A stretch of DNA of 8,528 bases, taken from assembly GCA_030613765.1 (NCBI GenBank), contig JAUWLI010000111.1, forward strand, positions 1 through 8,528, read 5' to 3'. Below are positions 1 to 6,669 of the stretch, one piece after another. The position numbers and the translations under genes are program-made. The notes beneath the pieces are model-generated. The model did not search any database, was not told the DNA's origin, and saw nothing but the letters and a program-made list of their open reading frames with translations. Position 1 is the stretch's first letter. Every line of letters starts with the position of its first letter. The stretch is from Phycisphaerae bacterium. GTDB taxonomy: Bacteria > Planctomycetota > Phycisphaerae > Sedimentisphaerales > SG8-4.

Positions 1-1503
1 AAGCTCGACACGGCAATGAAGCTGATGCAGACGTTTAACGCTGAGCGGATGAACGACTTTGGTTTCGGCCGTGTGACGTTCAATCTCGAATTCGATGCCG
101 ATGGTAGAGTTAAAGTCCACAAGCTGCGTGCCGACGACAAGGCTGAACATTATCATAGAATGGATGGTTTGAAGCTCTGGTCTTATGCTGGTCGTTTAAT
201 CTCCCGCAAGCAGCCGCACCCTAAGGCGAAAGACCTCGTGATTCCAGCTTTTACGCGTTTTGATCCCAACACCGGCAAGACGTACGCCCACACAGCTTTA
301 GGCGGTGGTACGCTGGCTCTTTTCGGCGGTGGCAACCTGTTCACCTGGCCCGGCAGTCTGGCCGAGGCCCAAAAGGGCTTTATGGATACACGCACCATTG
401 ATACAAAGAAGTATTTCAGCGATTCGGTCGGAAGGCACACATTTTGGGCGACGTCCTCCACAACCATCGGGGCGGCATTGCACGAGCTGGGACATACTTT
501 TGGCCTGCCCCATAGCCGGCATCGTCACGATATTATGACCCGCGGCTTTGACAGGTTCAATCGTGTATTTACGTTGATAGAACCGCCCCACGCACGCCGT
601 AAAGAACGTTATGAATTCAAGGAAAGTGAAATTGCCTTTTGGGCCGGTTCCAGTGCTGCCTGGTTGAAGTTTAACCGATGGTTTGTCCTCGATGAAAAAG
701 AATTTAGTGAACGAAACGAGACCACCATAACGATGGAAAAGGATTCCGGCAATATCGTGGTCAAATCCGCCCACGGCATCGGCGGGATTGTCCTTACCGA
801 CAAGGGAGATACCTATACCCATTTCCCCATCGACTACAATCAACCACCGCCCCAAAGAGTTGATGTTCCGCTGGCCAGGTTCGGCAGGCATTTAGCTGGT
901 GAACGTCCAGCCGTACGCGTCATTGATACGCAGGGACTTTCAAAGGTTGTGACGCTCAGAGAGCTTATGCCCAGGTCGTTCATTCAGTCCTGGAGGTTTG
1001 CTTCTGTCACCGTGCCGTGGGAGGACCCGAAATCCTTCGTGCGGGTCGACAGTAAACGGCTACAGGTCATTGCAGCCTCGGCGGCCTCGGCAAAACTTTC
1101 AAAATCCGAGACTGCTTATGTAGATTTTCTTACTCATTTTCCAACCGAGCGGCGTCAGAATATTGTTGCTTATGCAGTCCGAACCTTCACCAGTGACAGG
1201 GCCCGTGATGTCCGCATTTTCACCGGCAGCGACGATGCGCTGCGGGTATGGCTGAACGGCAAGCTGGTTACGCAAGCTTTGGCGCTTCGCGCAGTTAGGA
1301 TGGACTCAGAATCTAATAACGCCAAACTCGGCGCCGGGGAAAACACACTCATCGCGGAAGTCTCGCAGGGAACCGGAGGATGGGGTCTGTATCTGCGAAT
1401 CGAAGACCAAAAAGGCAACGGCCTGGCCTTGACCGAAGATGGCAAGGTGGTCACAATTGATATGCCCGCCTCACAGACTAATCCGGTCGGCAGCGGAAAC
1501 TGA
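1..1503 (+). CDS. Putative zinc metallopeptidase, yeast YIL108W-like (Metallopep family), 5'-truncated by window edge
   Basis: The reading frame is open from base 1, and the first ATG (16) has no Shine-Dalgarno sequence in the 15 visible bases before it, so the true start lies upstream; 500 residues are visible. Counting from the first codon in the window, HELGHTFGLPH at 161-171 is a metzincin-type HExxHxxGxxH zinc motif (ligands H161, H165, H171, catalytic E162). An IMTRG segment with M179 is a likely Met-turn. The flanking sequence (GGGTLALFGGGNLFTWP before the motif, TRGFDRFNR after it, a later WLKFNRWF) resembles the putative peptidase family that includes yeast YIL108W. Residues about 350-490 form a separate beta-rich module with SDDALRVWLNGK and GGWGLYLRIED, like beta-sandwich or PA14-type binding modules; that label is tentative. 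The missing N-terminus hides any signal peptide, so location and substrate are unknown. Family is fairly sure, function is not. Confidence 0.8.
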   Translation, partial: KLDTAMKLMQTFNAERMNDFGFGRVTFNLEFDADGRVKVHKLRADDKAEHYHRMDGLKLWSYAGRLISRKQPHPKAKDLVIPAFTRFDPNTGKTYAHTALGGGTLALFGGGNLFTWPGSLAEAQKGFMDTRTIDTKKYFSDSVGRHTFWATSSTTIGAALHELGHTFGLPHSRHRHDIMTRGFDRFNRVFTLIEPPHARRKERYEFKESEIAFWAGSSAAWLKFNRWFVLDEKEFSERNETTITMEKDSGNIVVKSAHGIGGIVLTDKGDTYTHFPIDYNQPPPQRVDVPLARFGRHLAGERPAVRVIDTQGLSKVVTLRELMPRSFIQSWRFASVTVPWEDPKSFVRVDSKRLQVIAASAASAKLSKSETAYVDFLTHFPTERRQNIVAYAVRTFTSDRARDVRIFTGSDDALRVWLNGKLVTQALALRAVRMDSESNNAKLGAGENTLIAEVSQGTGGWGLYLRIEDQKGNGLALTEDGKVVTIDMPASQTNPVGSGN

Positions 1504-1560
1504 ATTTTTGAAAATTATCTTGCAGTTTTTTGCATAAAGGCGAGAATAAAACACATCATA
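1503..1560 (+). promoter_or_regulatory. Candidate promoter, copy A of a repeated 60-nt element
   Basis: An AT-rich run (1503-1519) leads into TTGCAG (1520-1525), a possible -35 box, then 16 nt and GAGAAT (1542-1547) as a possible -10. An alternative reading is TTGCAT (1530-1535) with CATCAT (1554-1559). TTGCA occurs twice exactly 10 nt apart (1520 and 1530), one helical turn. The block 1501-1560 aligns without gaps to 3001-3060 upstream of glnA with 45 of 60 bases identical. It starts at the stop codon of the metallopeptidase gene and ends 44 nt before the next start codon. Conservation between two unrelated downstream genes is the main evidence; the box assignments are inference. Confidence 0.5.
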
Positions 1561-1604
1561 CCGCCAATCTCTATTAACTGAACGCTGAAAAAGGAGATTT
1601 TGAA

Positions 1605-2984
1605 ATGGCAGAGCAGAAAAGTGCCGAAAAACCTCGTCGAAAATGGAAAGTTCTTCAAACACTTGTGATATTGCTGGTTATTATTATCGCGGGCTTTGCT
1701 GTTTTCAGGCTCGTTTTAAGATCAAGACTCAATGCGAGGCTCGACGCTATAAGAGCAGACGGCTACCCTGCCACCTGTGCCGAACTGGATGCCTGGTACA
1801 CAATACCAGAGTCAGCCGAAAACGCCGCCGACACATTCATAGATTCCTTTTCGCATTTAGACAAATGGGAAGAAGATGAGGAACGGAAACTGCTGCCGGT
1901 AGTAGGACAGGCAAAACTGCCCTTGCGAACGGAACCGCTGGCTGAAGAGACCAAAGCCCTTATCACTGAGTACCTTGCCGACAACCAGCAGGCCCTCGAA
2001 CTGCTCCATAAGGGCGCAGCGATAGAGCACAGCCGCTACCCCGTGGATCTTAGCAAGGGCTTCGAAATCCTGTTGCCCGACCTCAGCAACATACGCGCGG
2101 GCGCCTTTTTGCTCAAACTCGAAGCTGTCCTTCATGCTGAAAATGACAAGCCGGAGCAGGCAGTTGACTCAATAACATCAGCTTTCGGCCTGGCCCGCTC
2201 ACTTTCCAAAGAGCCCGTACTCGTCTCGCAGCTCGTTCGCATTGCATGTCAGGCGCTTGCTGTATCGACTCTCGAACATACCATTAACAGAACTGAATTT
2301 ACGGATGAGCAATTGATCGACCTTAGTCAGAGTCTTGTCAATGTCGGGAACCCTTCCGCTATGATACGCGCGTTTGCAGGTGAGCGGTGCATGGGAGTCA
2401 GCATTTTGAAAATGCCAGCCGCTAAGATTCCCTCTATGCTTAGCATTGCAAGTAACCGTCCGCATCTACTCGGCGCACTCGTGATTTCCCTCTACAGGTT
2501 TGCAGGTCTGGCTGATATGGATGCGATCATTTATCTTGACTTAATGAATGATTACATGAAAGCTATTCAACTTCCCCCACAGCAGCGTCAGGAGGCTGCC
2601 GATGCCGTCGACACTAAATTTGATGAAACATCCAGAATCCATATGCTTGTGCATGTAATTATGCCCGCTCTCTCCCGCTGCACCACTATTGATTTAAGGA
2701 CTGCGGCAACACTCCGTACGGCCCGGGCCGGCCTCGCAATCCAGCGTTATCGCCTGGCCGCGGGTAAGCTTCCTGATAACCTCGCAGAGCTTATACCGAC
2801 CTACCTTGATGCAGTTCCTAAAGACCCGTTCGACGGCAAAGAGCTGAGATACAAAAAGCTTGAAACCGGTTTTGTTGTCTATAGCATTGGTGAAGATGGA
2901 AACGACGACGGCGGCAAAGAGAAACCGCGAAAAAGAACCAGCCCACCTGCCCCATGGGATGTTACTTTTATAGTCCAACAATAG
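1605..2984 (+). CDS. Membrane-anchored protein of unknown function with pseudopilin-like C-terminal tail
   Basis: A 459-residue protein whose start is supported by AAGGAG (1591-1596) 8 nt before the ATG. The N-terminus is short and basic (KPRRKWK) and is followed by one hydrophobic helix at about 16-38, with no lipobox or clear cleavage site. This suggests an uncleaved signal anchor with the bulk of the protein outside the cytoplasm. Residues about 40-360 look mainly alpha-helical; 165-225 (AGAFLLKLEAVLHAEN..., LVSQLVRIACQALA) read like helical-hairpin repeats. Residues 375-437 hold RYRLAAGKLPDNLAELIP, VPKDPFDGKELRY and VYSIGEDGNDDGG, resembling the C-terminal part of type II secretion major pseudopilins (GspG), including the acidic/glycine loop that binds calcium there. 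I recall the combination mainly from planctomycete hypothetical proteins. No enzyme motif was found and no function is assigned. It has its own upstream candidate promoter and lies 157 nt before glnA. Confidence 0.9.
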   Translation: MAEQKSAEKPRRKWKVLQTLVILLVIIIAGFAVFRLVLRSRLNARLDAIRADGYPATCAELDAWYTIPESAENAADTFIDSFSHLDKWEEDEERKLLPVVGQAKLPLRTEPLAEETKALITEYLADNQQALELLHKGAAIEHSRYPVDLSKGFEILLPDLSNIRAGAFLLKLEAVLHAENDKPEQAVDSITSAFGLARSLSKEPVLVSQLVRIACQALAVSTLEHTINRTEFTDEQLIDLSQSLVNVGNPSAMIRAFAGERCMGVSILKMPAAKIPSMLSIASNRPHLLGALVISLYRFAGLADMDAIIYLDLMNDYMKAIQLPPQQRQEAADAVDTKFDETSRIHMLVHVIMPALSRCTTIDLRTAATLRTARAGLAIQRYRLAAGKLPDNLAELIPTYLDAVPKDPFDGKELRYKKLETGFVVYSIGEDGNDDGGKEKPRKRTSPPAPWDVTFIVQQ

Positions 2985-3002
2985 TTAGGGGGGTTGAGTC
3001 CT

Positions 3003-3060
3003 TATTTTTGAGATTTATCTTGCACTTTTCTGCGTAAAGCACAGAATAGGCCATATCATA
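3003..3060 (+). promoter_or_regulatory. Candidate glnA promoter, copy B of the repeated 60-nt element
   Basis: TTGCAC (3020-3025), 16 nt, then CAGAAT (3042-3047) occupy exactly the same places as the candidate boxes of copy A; an alternative -10 is TATCAT (3054-3059), five of six bases matching TATAAT. The second half-site is CTGCG (3030-3034) instead of TTGCA. The predicted transcript would carry a leader of roughly 80-90 nt before the glnA start. That leader contains a perfect TCAATTGA palindrome (3119-3126) just upstream of the ribosome binding site. No GlnR/TnrA-type TGTNA-N7-TNACA box or canonical sigma-54 site was found. Confidence 0.5.
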
Positions 3061-3141
3061 ATACCAGTGTTTCTCAAGCTGGAAACGCCAAGAAATTGCA
3101 GCCGTCAAGTGTCGATTGTCAATTGAAAGAAGGGAATTTAA

Positions 3142-4470
3142 ATGGAAGTTAAGAAGATTTTAGAGCAGGTCGAAAAAGATGATATTAAATTTATCACCCT
3201 GCAATTTACTGATTTACTCGGCGTCATAAAGGAGCTAATCATACCAGTTGAGCAGCTGGAGGATGCGTCACGCAACGGGGTCTGGTTTGACGGCTCTTCA
3301 GTTGAAGGTTTCGCCCGAATACAGGAGAGCGACTTGTTTCTGAAGCCGGATATGGCAACTTACGCCGTTGTGCCCTGGCTGACCGAAAACGGCAAAACAG
3401 CAAGGTTGATATGTGATATCTATCGCTCGGACGGCGAGCCTTTTCAAGGAGACCCCAGATTTATTCTTAAACAGGCGGCTGCCGAAGCGGCAAAAGAAGG
3501 ATTCGATTATAACGTCGGCCCAGAGCCGGAATTTTATCTATTTAGAGTTGATGATGAAAACAGGACGTCACCCATAGATTATGGCAGCTATTTCGACCTT
3601 TCATCCCACGAAGGATACAAGGCCATTAAGGAGATAATAGCGGCGCTTGAGAATTTCGGAATTGTAGTCGAAACCTCTCATCATGAGGTCGGCTTCGGTC
3701 AATATGAAATAGATTTCCACTATGGGTCCTGTCTGGATATAGCCGACAAGGTTGTTACACTAAAATACTGTGCCAAGAAGATAGCCCAAGTGCACAATAT
3801 GCACGCCACTTTTATGCCGAAACCAATAATGGATGCCGCCGGTTCCGGAATGCACATTCACCAGAGTCTTTTTGACATTAAAACCCAAAAAAATTCCTTT
3901 TATGACAAAGACCACAAATACAACCTGTCAAAGGCCGCCTTCAGCTTCATTGCCGGCCAGATAAAACATATCAACGCAATGTGCGCAGTTCTTTGCCCGA
4001 CGGTCAATTCATACAAAAGATTGGTTTCCGGCTTCGAGGCGCCTGTCTACGTCACCTGGGCTGCTATGAACCGTTCAGCTCTTTTGAGGGTGCCCAAATG
4101 GTTCAAAGCCAAGCAGGAGGCCGCGAGAATCGAGCTGCGATGTCCGGACCCTGCCTGCAATCCATACCTTGCATTTGCAGTTATGTTGAAAGCGGGCCTG
4201 GATGGCATTAAAAATAACCTCGCGCCCCCTGGGCCGGTCGAGGAAAATATATACACCCTCGACGATGAGAGTCTGGTCAAGAAAAATATAGGTGTTTTAC
4301 CAACGTCATTACGGGAAGCCCTCGACGAATTGAAAAAAGACAAGCTCCTCCAGGGGATTCTCGGAGAGCATTTGTTTGAAAGATACATTGACATAAAGAC
4401 AAAAGAGTGGGACGAGTTCAAAAAGCAGGTCACCAACTGGGAAATCGATATGTATCTGGACACTTTTTAA
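3142..4470 (+). CDS. glnA: Glutamine synthetase, type I (GSI-alpha-like length)
   Basis: Catalyses ATP-dependent condensation of glutamate and ammonia to glutamine in the cytoplasm, the main entry of ammonium into amide nitrogen; GSI enzymes are dodecamers. The 442-residue product has the family landmarks in order: DGSSVEGF (50-57), GPEPEFYLF with metal-ligand glutamates (126-134), HHEVGFGQYEIDF (180-192), the ATP-site segment GSGMHIHQS (234-242), NSYKRLVSGFEAPVY with the flap glutamate E299 (289-303), and RIELRCPDPACNPYLAF (329-345). The length fits GSI-alpha enzymes (about 440-445 residues) rather than the roughly 470-residue GSI-beta type, and no LYDLPPEE-like adenylylation motif is seen, so control by adenylylation is unlikely. 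AGGGA (3131-3135) lies 6 nt before the ATG. The active-site arm reads VPKWFKAKQEAARIELR, longer than the usual IPASRG-type version. A GNAT gene follows after 37 nt, probably in the same transcript. Confidence 0.97.
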   Translation: MEVKKILEQVEKDDIKFITLQFTDLLGVIKELIIPVEQLEDASRNGVWFDGSSVEGFARIQESDLFLKPDMATYAVVPWLTENGKTARLICDIYRSDGEPFQGDPRFILKQAAAEAAKEGFDYNVGPEPEFYLFRVDDENRTSPIDYGSYFDLSSHEGYKAIKEIIAALENFGIVVETSHHEVGFGQYEIDFHYGSCLDIADKVVTLKYCAKKIAQVHNMHATFMPKPIMDAAGSGMHIHQSLFDIKTQKNSFYDKDHKYNLSKAAFSFIAGQIKHINAMCAVLCPTVNSYKRLVSGFEAPVYVTWAAMNRSALLRVPKWFKAKQEAARIELRCPDPACNPYLAFAVMLKAGLDGIKNNLAPPGPVEENIYTLDDESLVKKNIGVLPTSLREALDELKKDKLLQGILGEHLFERYIDIKTKEWDEFKKQVTNWEIDMYLDTF

Positions 4471-4490
4471 ATTCTTCGGCGAAGGTAACG

Positions 4491-4495
4491 GGAGG
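4491..4495 (+). promoter_or_regulatory. Ribosome binding site bearing on the GNAT gene start
   Basis: GGAGG is the only strong Shine-Dalgarno sequence in the glnA-GNAT gap. It lies 12 nt before an in-frame TTG (4508) and 36 nt before the in-frame ATG (4532). The ATG has only a weak AGG (4520-4522) 9 nt upstream. The site therefore favours the TTG start, although its spacing is longer than the 6-8 nt seen for the other plus-strand genes. Confidence 0.45.
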
Positions 4496-4507
4496 GACAG
4501 GTAATTA

Positions 4508-4981
4508 TTGTCAGATGACAGGCTCGGCAGCATGATTGAAATTCGCAAGGCAAAATCAAGTGACTCCGAATGTATTGTCGAGCTGCAACTGAAGATGGCA
4601 CAGGAGACAGAGGGACTGGAGCTGAATAGAGATGTGGTAAGCAAGGGGGTCTGTGGTGTTTTTCAAGAGCCTGCACGGGGGACTTACTGGGTGGCCGAGG
4701 AAAAGGGCGAGATTCTCGGGGTACTTTTGGCAATACCCGAATGGAGTGATTGGCGCAACGGAACCGTTCTGTGGATACATTCGCTATATGTCGTTCCAGA
4801 GGCACGGGGACGAGGAGTATTTAAGAAGCTGTATTTGAACCTGAAAAAGCAGGTAGAGCAATCGCCGGAGCTTGTGGGCCTTCGTCTGTATGTGGACAGG
4901 CAAAACAAATCGGCACAAAAAATATATGAAAAACTGGGCATGAGCAGAGACCATTACGAGCTGTACGAATGGCTCAAATGA
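4508..4981 (+). CDS. GNAT family N-acetyltransferase
   Basis: A 157-residue protein (149 if the ATG at 4532 is the start) with the GNAT fold. The first strand is IEIRKAKSSDSE (residues 10-21 from the TTG). Motif A is SLYVVPEARGRGVFKKLY (92-109), where RGRGVF (100-105) is the R/QxxGxG/A acetyl-CoA pyrophosphate-binding loop. Motif B is LYVDRQNKSAQKIYEKLGM (127-145), typical of the family's C-terminal half. It should transfer an acetyl group from acetyl-CoA to an amine; nothing in the sequence identifies the substrate. The TTG start is chosen because of GGAGG at 4491-4495, but GNAT proteins usually begin one to three residues before the first strand, which argues for the ATG; the choice is open. 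It lies 37 nt after glnA on the same strand with no terminator between them, so co-transcription is likely. It converges on hisF with 27 nt between stops. Confidence 0.9.
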   Translation: MSDDRLGSMIEIRKAKSSDSECIVELQLKMAQETEGLELNRDVVSKGVCGVFQEPARGTYWVAEEKGEILGVLLAIPEWSDWRNGTVLWIHSLYVVPEARGRGVFKKLYLNLKKQVEQSPELVGLRLYVDRQNKSAQKIYEKLGMSRDHYELYEWLK

Positions 4982-5008
4982 GTTGTCGAATTCGCTGAAT
5001 GTAAAGCG

Positions 5009-5773
5009 TTACAGATTTACAGGTATGCCGCGACCGGCGAGGTATTCTTTCATTTGATTGATAGTATAATTCTCGAAGTGCGTGATTGAAGCCATAAGCA
5101 CCGCATCTGCTCGGCCATCAACGATAGCTTCATAGAGGTGTTCCAGTGTCCCGGCTCCGCCGGATGCGATGACAGGAATATTAACTGCATCGGATACTGC
5201 TTTAGTAAGCTCGATATCGTAACCTGCCCTGGTGCCGTCGGCGTCCATACTGGTTAACAGGATTTCGCCTGCGCCCAACTTTTCGCCTTTGGCAGCCCAT
5301 TCAACAGCGTCAATATCGGTCGGTTCTGAACCTGCTTTTACGCAGACCTGCCATCTGTCCGGGTTTTTCTTTGACCGGCGGGCATCAATGGCCAGAACAA
5401 CACATTGATTTCCAAAACGATGGGCGGCTTCGGTAATCAAATTCGGATTTTGAACTGCGGCGGTATTCACCGAAACCTTTTCGGCGCCACTCCGTAGAAG
5501 CTCATCCATTCGCTCGACTGTCTGTATGCCGCCGCCGACAGTAAAAGGGATGAAGACGTTTTCGGCAACCTTTTCCACAAGCTCGACGATTGTTTTGCGG
5601 GAGCGAATAGTAGCAGTGATGTCAAGGAAAACCAACTCATCGGCACCATCTTCACTGTATCTTGCGCCGAGTTCCACGGGGTCGCCGGCGTCACGAAGAT
5701 TTAAAAAGTGGACCCCCTTGACAACACGATTATCTTTTACGTCGAGACAGGGAATAATTCTTTTGGCCAACAT
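5009..5773 (-). CDS. hisF: Imidazole glycerol phosphate synthase, cyclase subunit HisF
   Basis: The synthase subunit of the HisH-HisF complex uses ammonia channelled from HisH to convert PRFAR into imidazole glycerol phosphate (histidine pathway) and AICAR (returned to purine synthesis). The 254 residues match the usual HisF length and form a (beta-alpha)8 barrel. The catalytic aspartates are both at their canonical positions: D11 in [16 protein letters not shown] and D130 in VVLAIDARR. Phosphate-binding segments FTVGGGIQ (77-84) and VIASGGAGT (201-209) are present, as is [15 protein letters not shown] (172-186). The ATG shares its A with the TAA of hisH (TAATG), and GAGGGA (5790-5785 on this strand) inside hisH lies 11 nt upstream, so translation is probably coupled, as suits a 1:1 heterodimer. 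Both key residues and the length fit the housekeeping histidine enzyme rather than a diverged surface-polysaccharide paralogue. Confidence 0.97.
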   Translation of the reverse strand: MLAKRIIPCLDVKDNRVVKGVHFLNLRDAGDPVELGARYSEDGADELVFLDITATIRSRKTIVELVEKVAENVFIPFTVGGGIQTVERMDELLRSGAEKVSVNTAAVQNPNLITEAAHRFGNQCVVLAIDARRSKKNPDRWQVCVKAGSEPTDIDAVEWAAKGEKLGAGEILLTSMDADGTRAGYDIELTKAVSDAVNIPVIASGGAGTLEHLYEAIVDGRADAVLMASITHFENYTINQMKEYLAGRGIPVNL

Positions 5774-6384
5774 TACGGATTTGTTCCCTCACAAATTTGC
5801 GCGAAATTCTTTAAGACTTTAAGGCCCGCCTTGCTGCTTTTCTCAGGATGAAATTGTGTGCCGTATATATTTGCCTTTTGTACCGATGCAGGCAAATCAA
5901 AACCGTAGTCGGTAAATGCAACTTTGGCTTCGTTGTCGGCAACGTCGGCATAGAAAGAGTGCGCGAAATAGAAATGTTTTTCGTTTTCCAGGCCGGCAAA
6001 TAAGTCCATCTCTTCCGGCAGCTTCACAAGATTCCAGCCCATATGCGGGACTATCTGCTCAGAAGGGATTGGAACGACGCTGCCTGAAACTAATCCAAGG
6101 CCGTTATGCCGACCATATTCGCTGCTTTTGTCGAAAAGCATTTGGAAGCCGACACAAATACCCAGAAGCGGTTTGCCGGTACGAGCAACCTTTTTTATCA
6201 GTTCGGCCAGAGGACCCAAAGCTCTCATTGCGTAACCGAATGCTGCGACTCCGGGCAGTACAATGCCGACAGCGCCTTCAATATCCCTCGGTTCACAGCT
6301 AAGCTTTACATCGCAGCCAATATGGCCGAATGCATTGCATACGCTCTTGACATTTCCTACATTATAATCAATAACAACCAACAT
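5773..6384 (-). CDS. hisH: Imidazole glycerol phosphate synthase, glutaminase subunit HisH
   Basis: A class I (triad) glutamine amidotransferase that hydrolyses glutamine and passes ammonia to HisF. The 203-residue product has the triad C77 ([12 protein letters not shown]), H179 and E181 (GTQFHPEKS). Other family segments are [12 protein letters not shown] (4-15), [15 protein letters not shown] (93-107), PHMGWN (113-118) and [11 protein letters not shown] (138-148). The oxyanion-strand motif, normally LPGVG, reads LPGVA here (A47, codon at 6244-6246). The start codon lacks a good ribosome binding site; the best is a weak TAAGG about 14 nt upstream. The stop overlaps the hisF start by one base. 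hisA, hisG, hisI and the other pathway genes are not in the window. A candidate promoter lies at 6451-6479 on the same strand. Confidence 0.96.
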   Translation of the reverse strand: MLVVIDYNVGNVKSVCNAFGHIGCDVKLSCEPRDIEGAVGIVLPGVAAFGYAMRALGPLAELIKKVARTGKPLLGICVGFQMLFDKSSEYGRHNGLGLVSGSVVPIPSEQIVPHMGWNLVKLPEEMDLFAGLENEKHFYFAHSFYADVADNEAKVAFTDYGFDLPASVQKANIYGTQFHPEKSSKAGLKVLKNFAQICEGTNP

Positions 6385-6450
6385 ATTTGCTAATTCGGGC
6401 CTTATGATTTGTCTTATCGTTCACCAGGTACTATCAACTGAAAACTCAAT

Positions 6451-6479
6451 ACTATTCACTTTTCGAGATGGATCGTCAA
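6451..6479 (-). promoter_or_regulatory. Candidate sigma-70-type promoter for hisHF
   Basis: On the minus strand, TTGACG (6479-6474; five of six to TTGACA) is followed by 17 nt and AATAGT (6456-6451; four of six to TATAAT). The predicted start, near 6444, gives a leader of about 60 nt before hisH. A second, AT-rich possibility (TATTAT just upstream) lacks a matching -35 box. The call rests on consensus match and position only. Confidence 0.4.
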
Positions 6480-6516
6480 GTCATAATATCTAATAGAGTG
6501 ATTAAGTAGAATTGAT

Positions 6517-6545
6517 TTGTTAAATGGGCTGAATTTGCCTATAAT
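6517..6545 (+). promoter_or_regulatory. Candidate sigma-70-type promoter for glmS
   Basis: TTGTTA (6517-6522; four of six to TTGACA), a 17-nt spacer, then a perfect TATAAT (6540-6545). Transcription would start near 6552, giving a leader of about 118 nt before glmS. It points away from the hisHF promoter, about 40 nt from its -35 box, so the 285-nt gap 6385-6669 is a divergent control region. The leader shows no glmS-ribozyme core. A weak hairpin (6622-6628 with 6648-6654, loop of 19 nt) sits just before the ribosome binding site. Confidence 0.5.
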
Positions 6546-6560
6546 AAGCACACTTTAGGC
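6537..6560. repeat. Short inverted repeat spanning the glmS -10 box and predicted start
   Basis: GCCTA (6537-6541) and TAGGC (6556-6560) are perfect inverted arms separated by 14 nt. They enclose most of TATAAT and the predicted transcription start, which is a typical operator position. With five-base arms it could occur by chance, so it is a candidate only. Confidence 0.25.
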
Positions 6561-6669
6561 GAAATTCGTCAAAACATATTTTTCCGTTAGCATTGTGTTT
6601 TATATTATTGATGGCTGTATTTTTTGCCGATTTACTCTGTTGAGCCTGGCAAGATTAAGGAAAATGTGA

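Noticed and set aside
298..891. Long antisense open frames within the metallopeptidase gene, and similar ones opposite glnA (4047-4463) and glmS (7461-7853).
   Set aside because: They mirror the codon pattern of well-supported genes, have no recognisable domains, and are not backed by a start signal.
1520..1535. Possible sigma-54 promoter in the repeated element (TTGCA...TTGCAT, and likewise 3020-3035 before glnA).
   Set aside because: The -24 GG is TG in both copies and the spacing to the downstream GC is one base short of GG-N10-GC; copy B also has CTGCG at the -12 site.
3107..3126. GTCGATTGTCAATTGA before glnA as a GlnR/TnrA operator.
   Set aside because: It does not fit TGTNA-N7-TNACA; only a short TCAATTGA palindrome remains.
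4474..4484. CTTCGGCGAAG palindrome just after glnA as a terminator.
   Set aside because: As RNA it gives a 4-bp stem with a 3-nt loop and no following T-run.
5000..5021. TGTAA/TTACA and TGTAAA/TTTACA hairpins between the convergent GNAT and hisF genes, as a bidirectional terminator.
   Set aside because: Stems are only 5-6 A/T-rich pairs, overlap the end of hisF, and have no T-run on either strand.
5009..6384. The hisH-hisF pair as a surface-polysaccharide amidation module rather than histidine biosynthesis.
   Set aside because: HisF keeps D11 and D130 at canonical positions, HisH keeps its triad, and no sugar-modification gene is adjacent on the same strand.
6552..6669. glmS ribozyme/riboswitch in the glmS leader.
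   Set aside because: No recognisable ribozyme core or cleavage-site sequence is visible, and the class is known mainly from Firmicutes.
6664..6669. ATG-TGA start-stop pair directly abutting the glmS ATG.
   Set aside because: It lies only 2 nt after the AAGGA, too close to be used; the spacing fits the glmS ATG at 6670.
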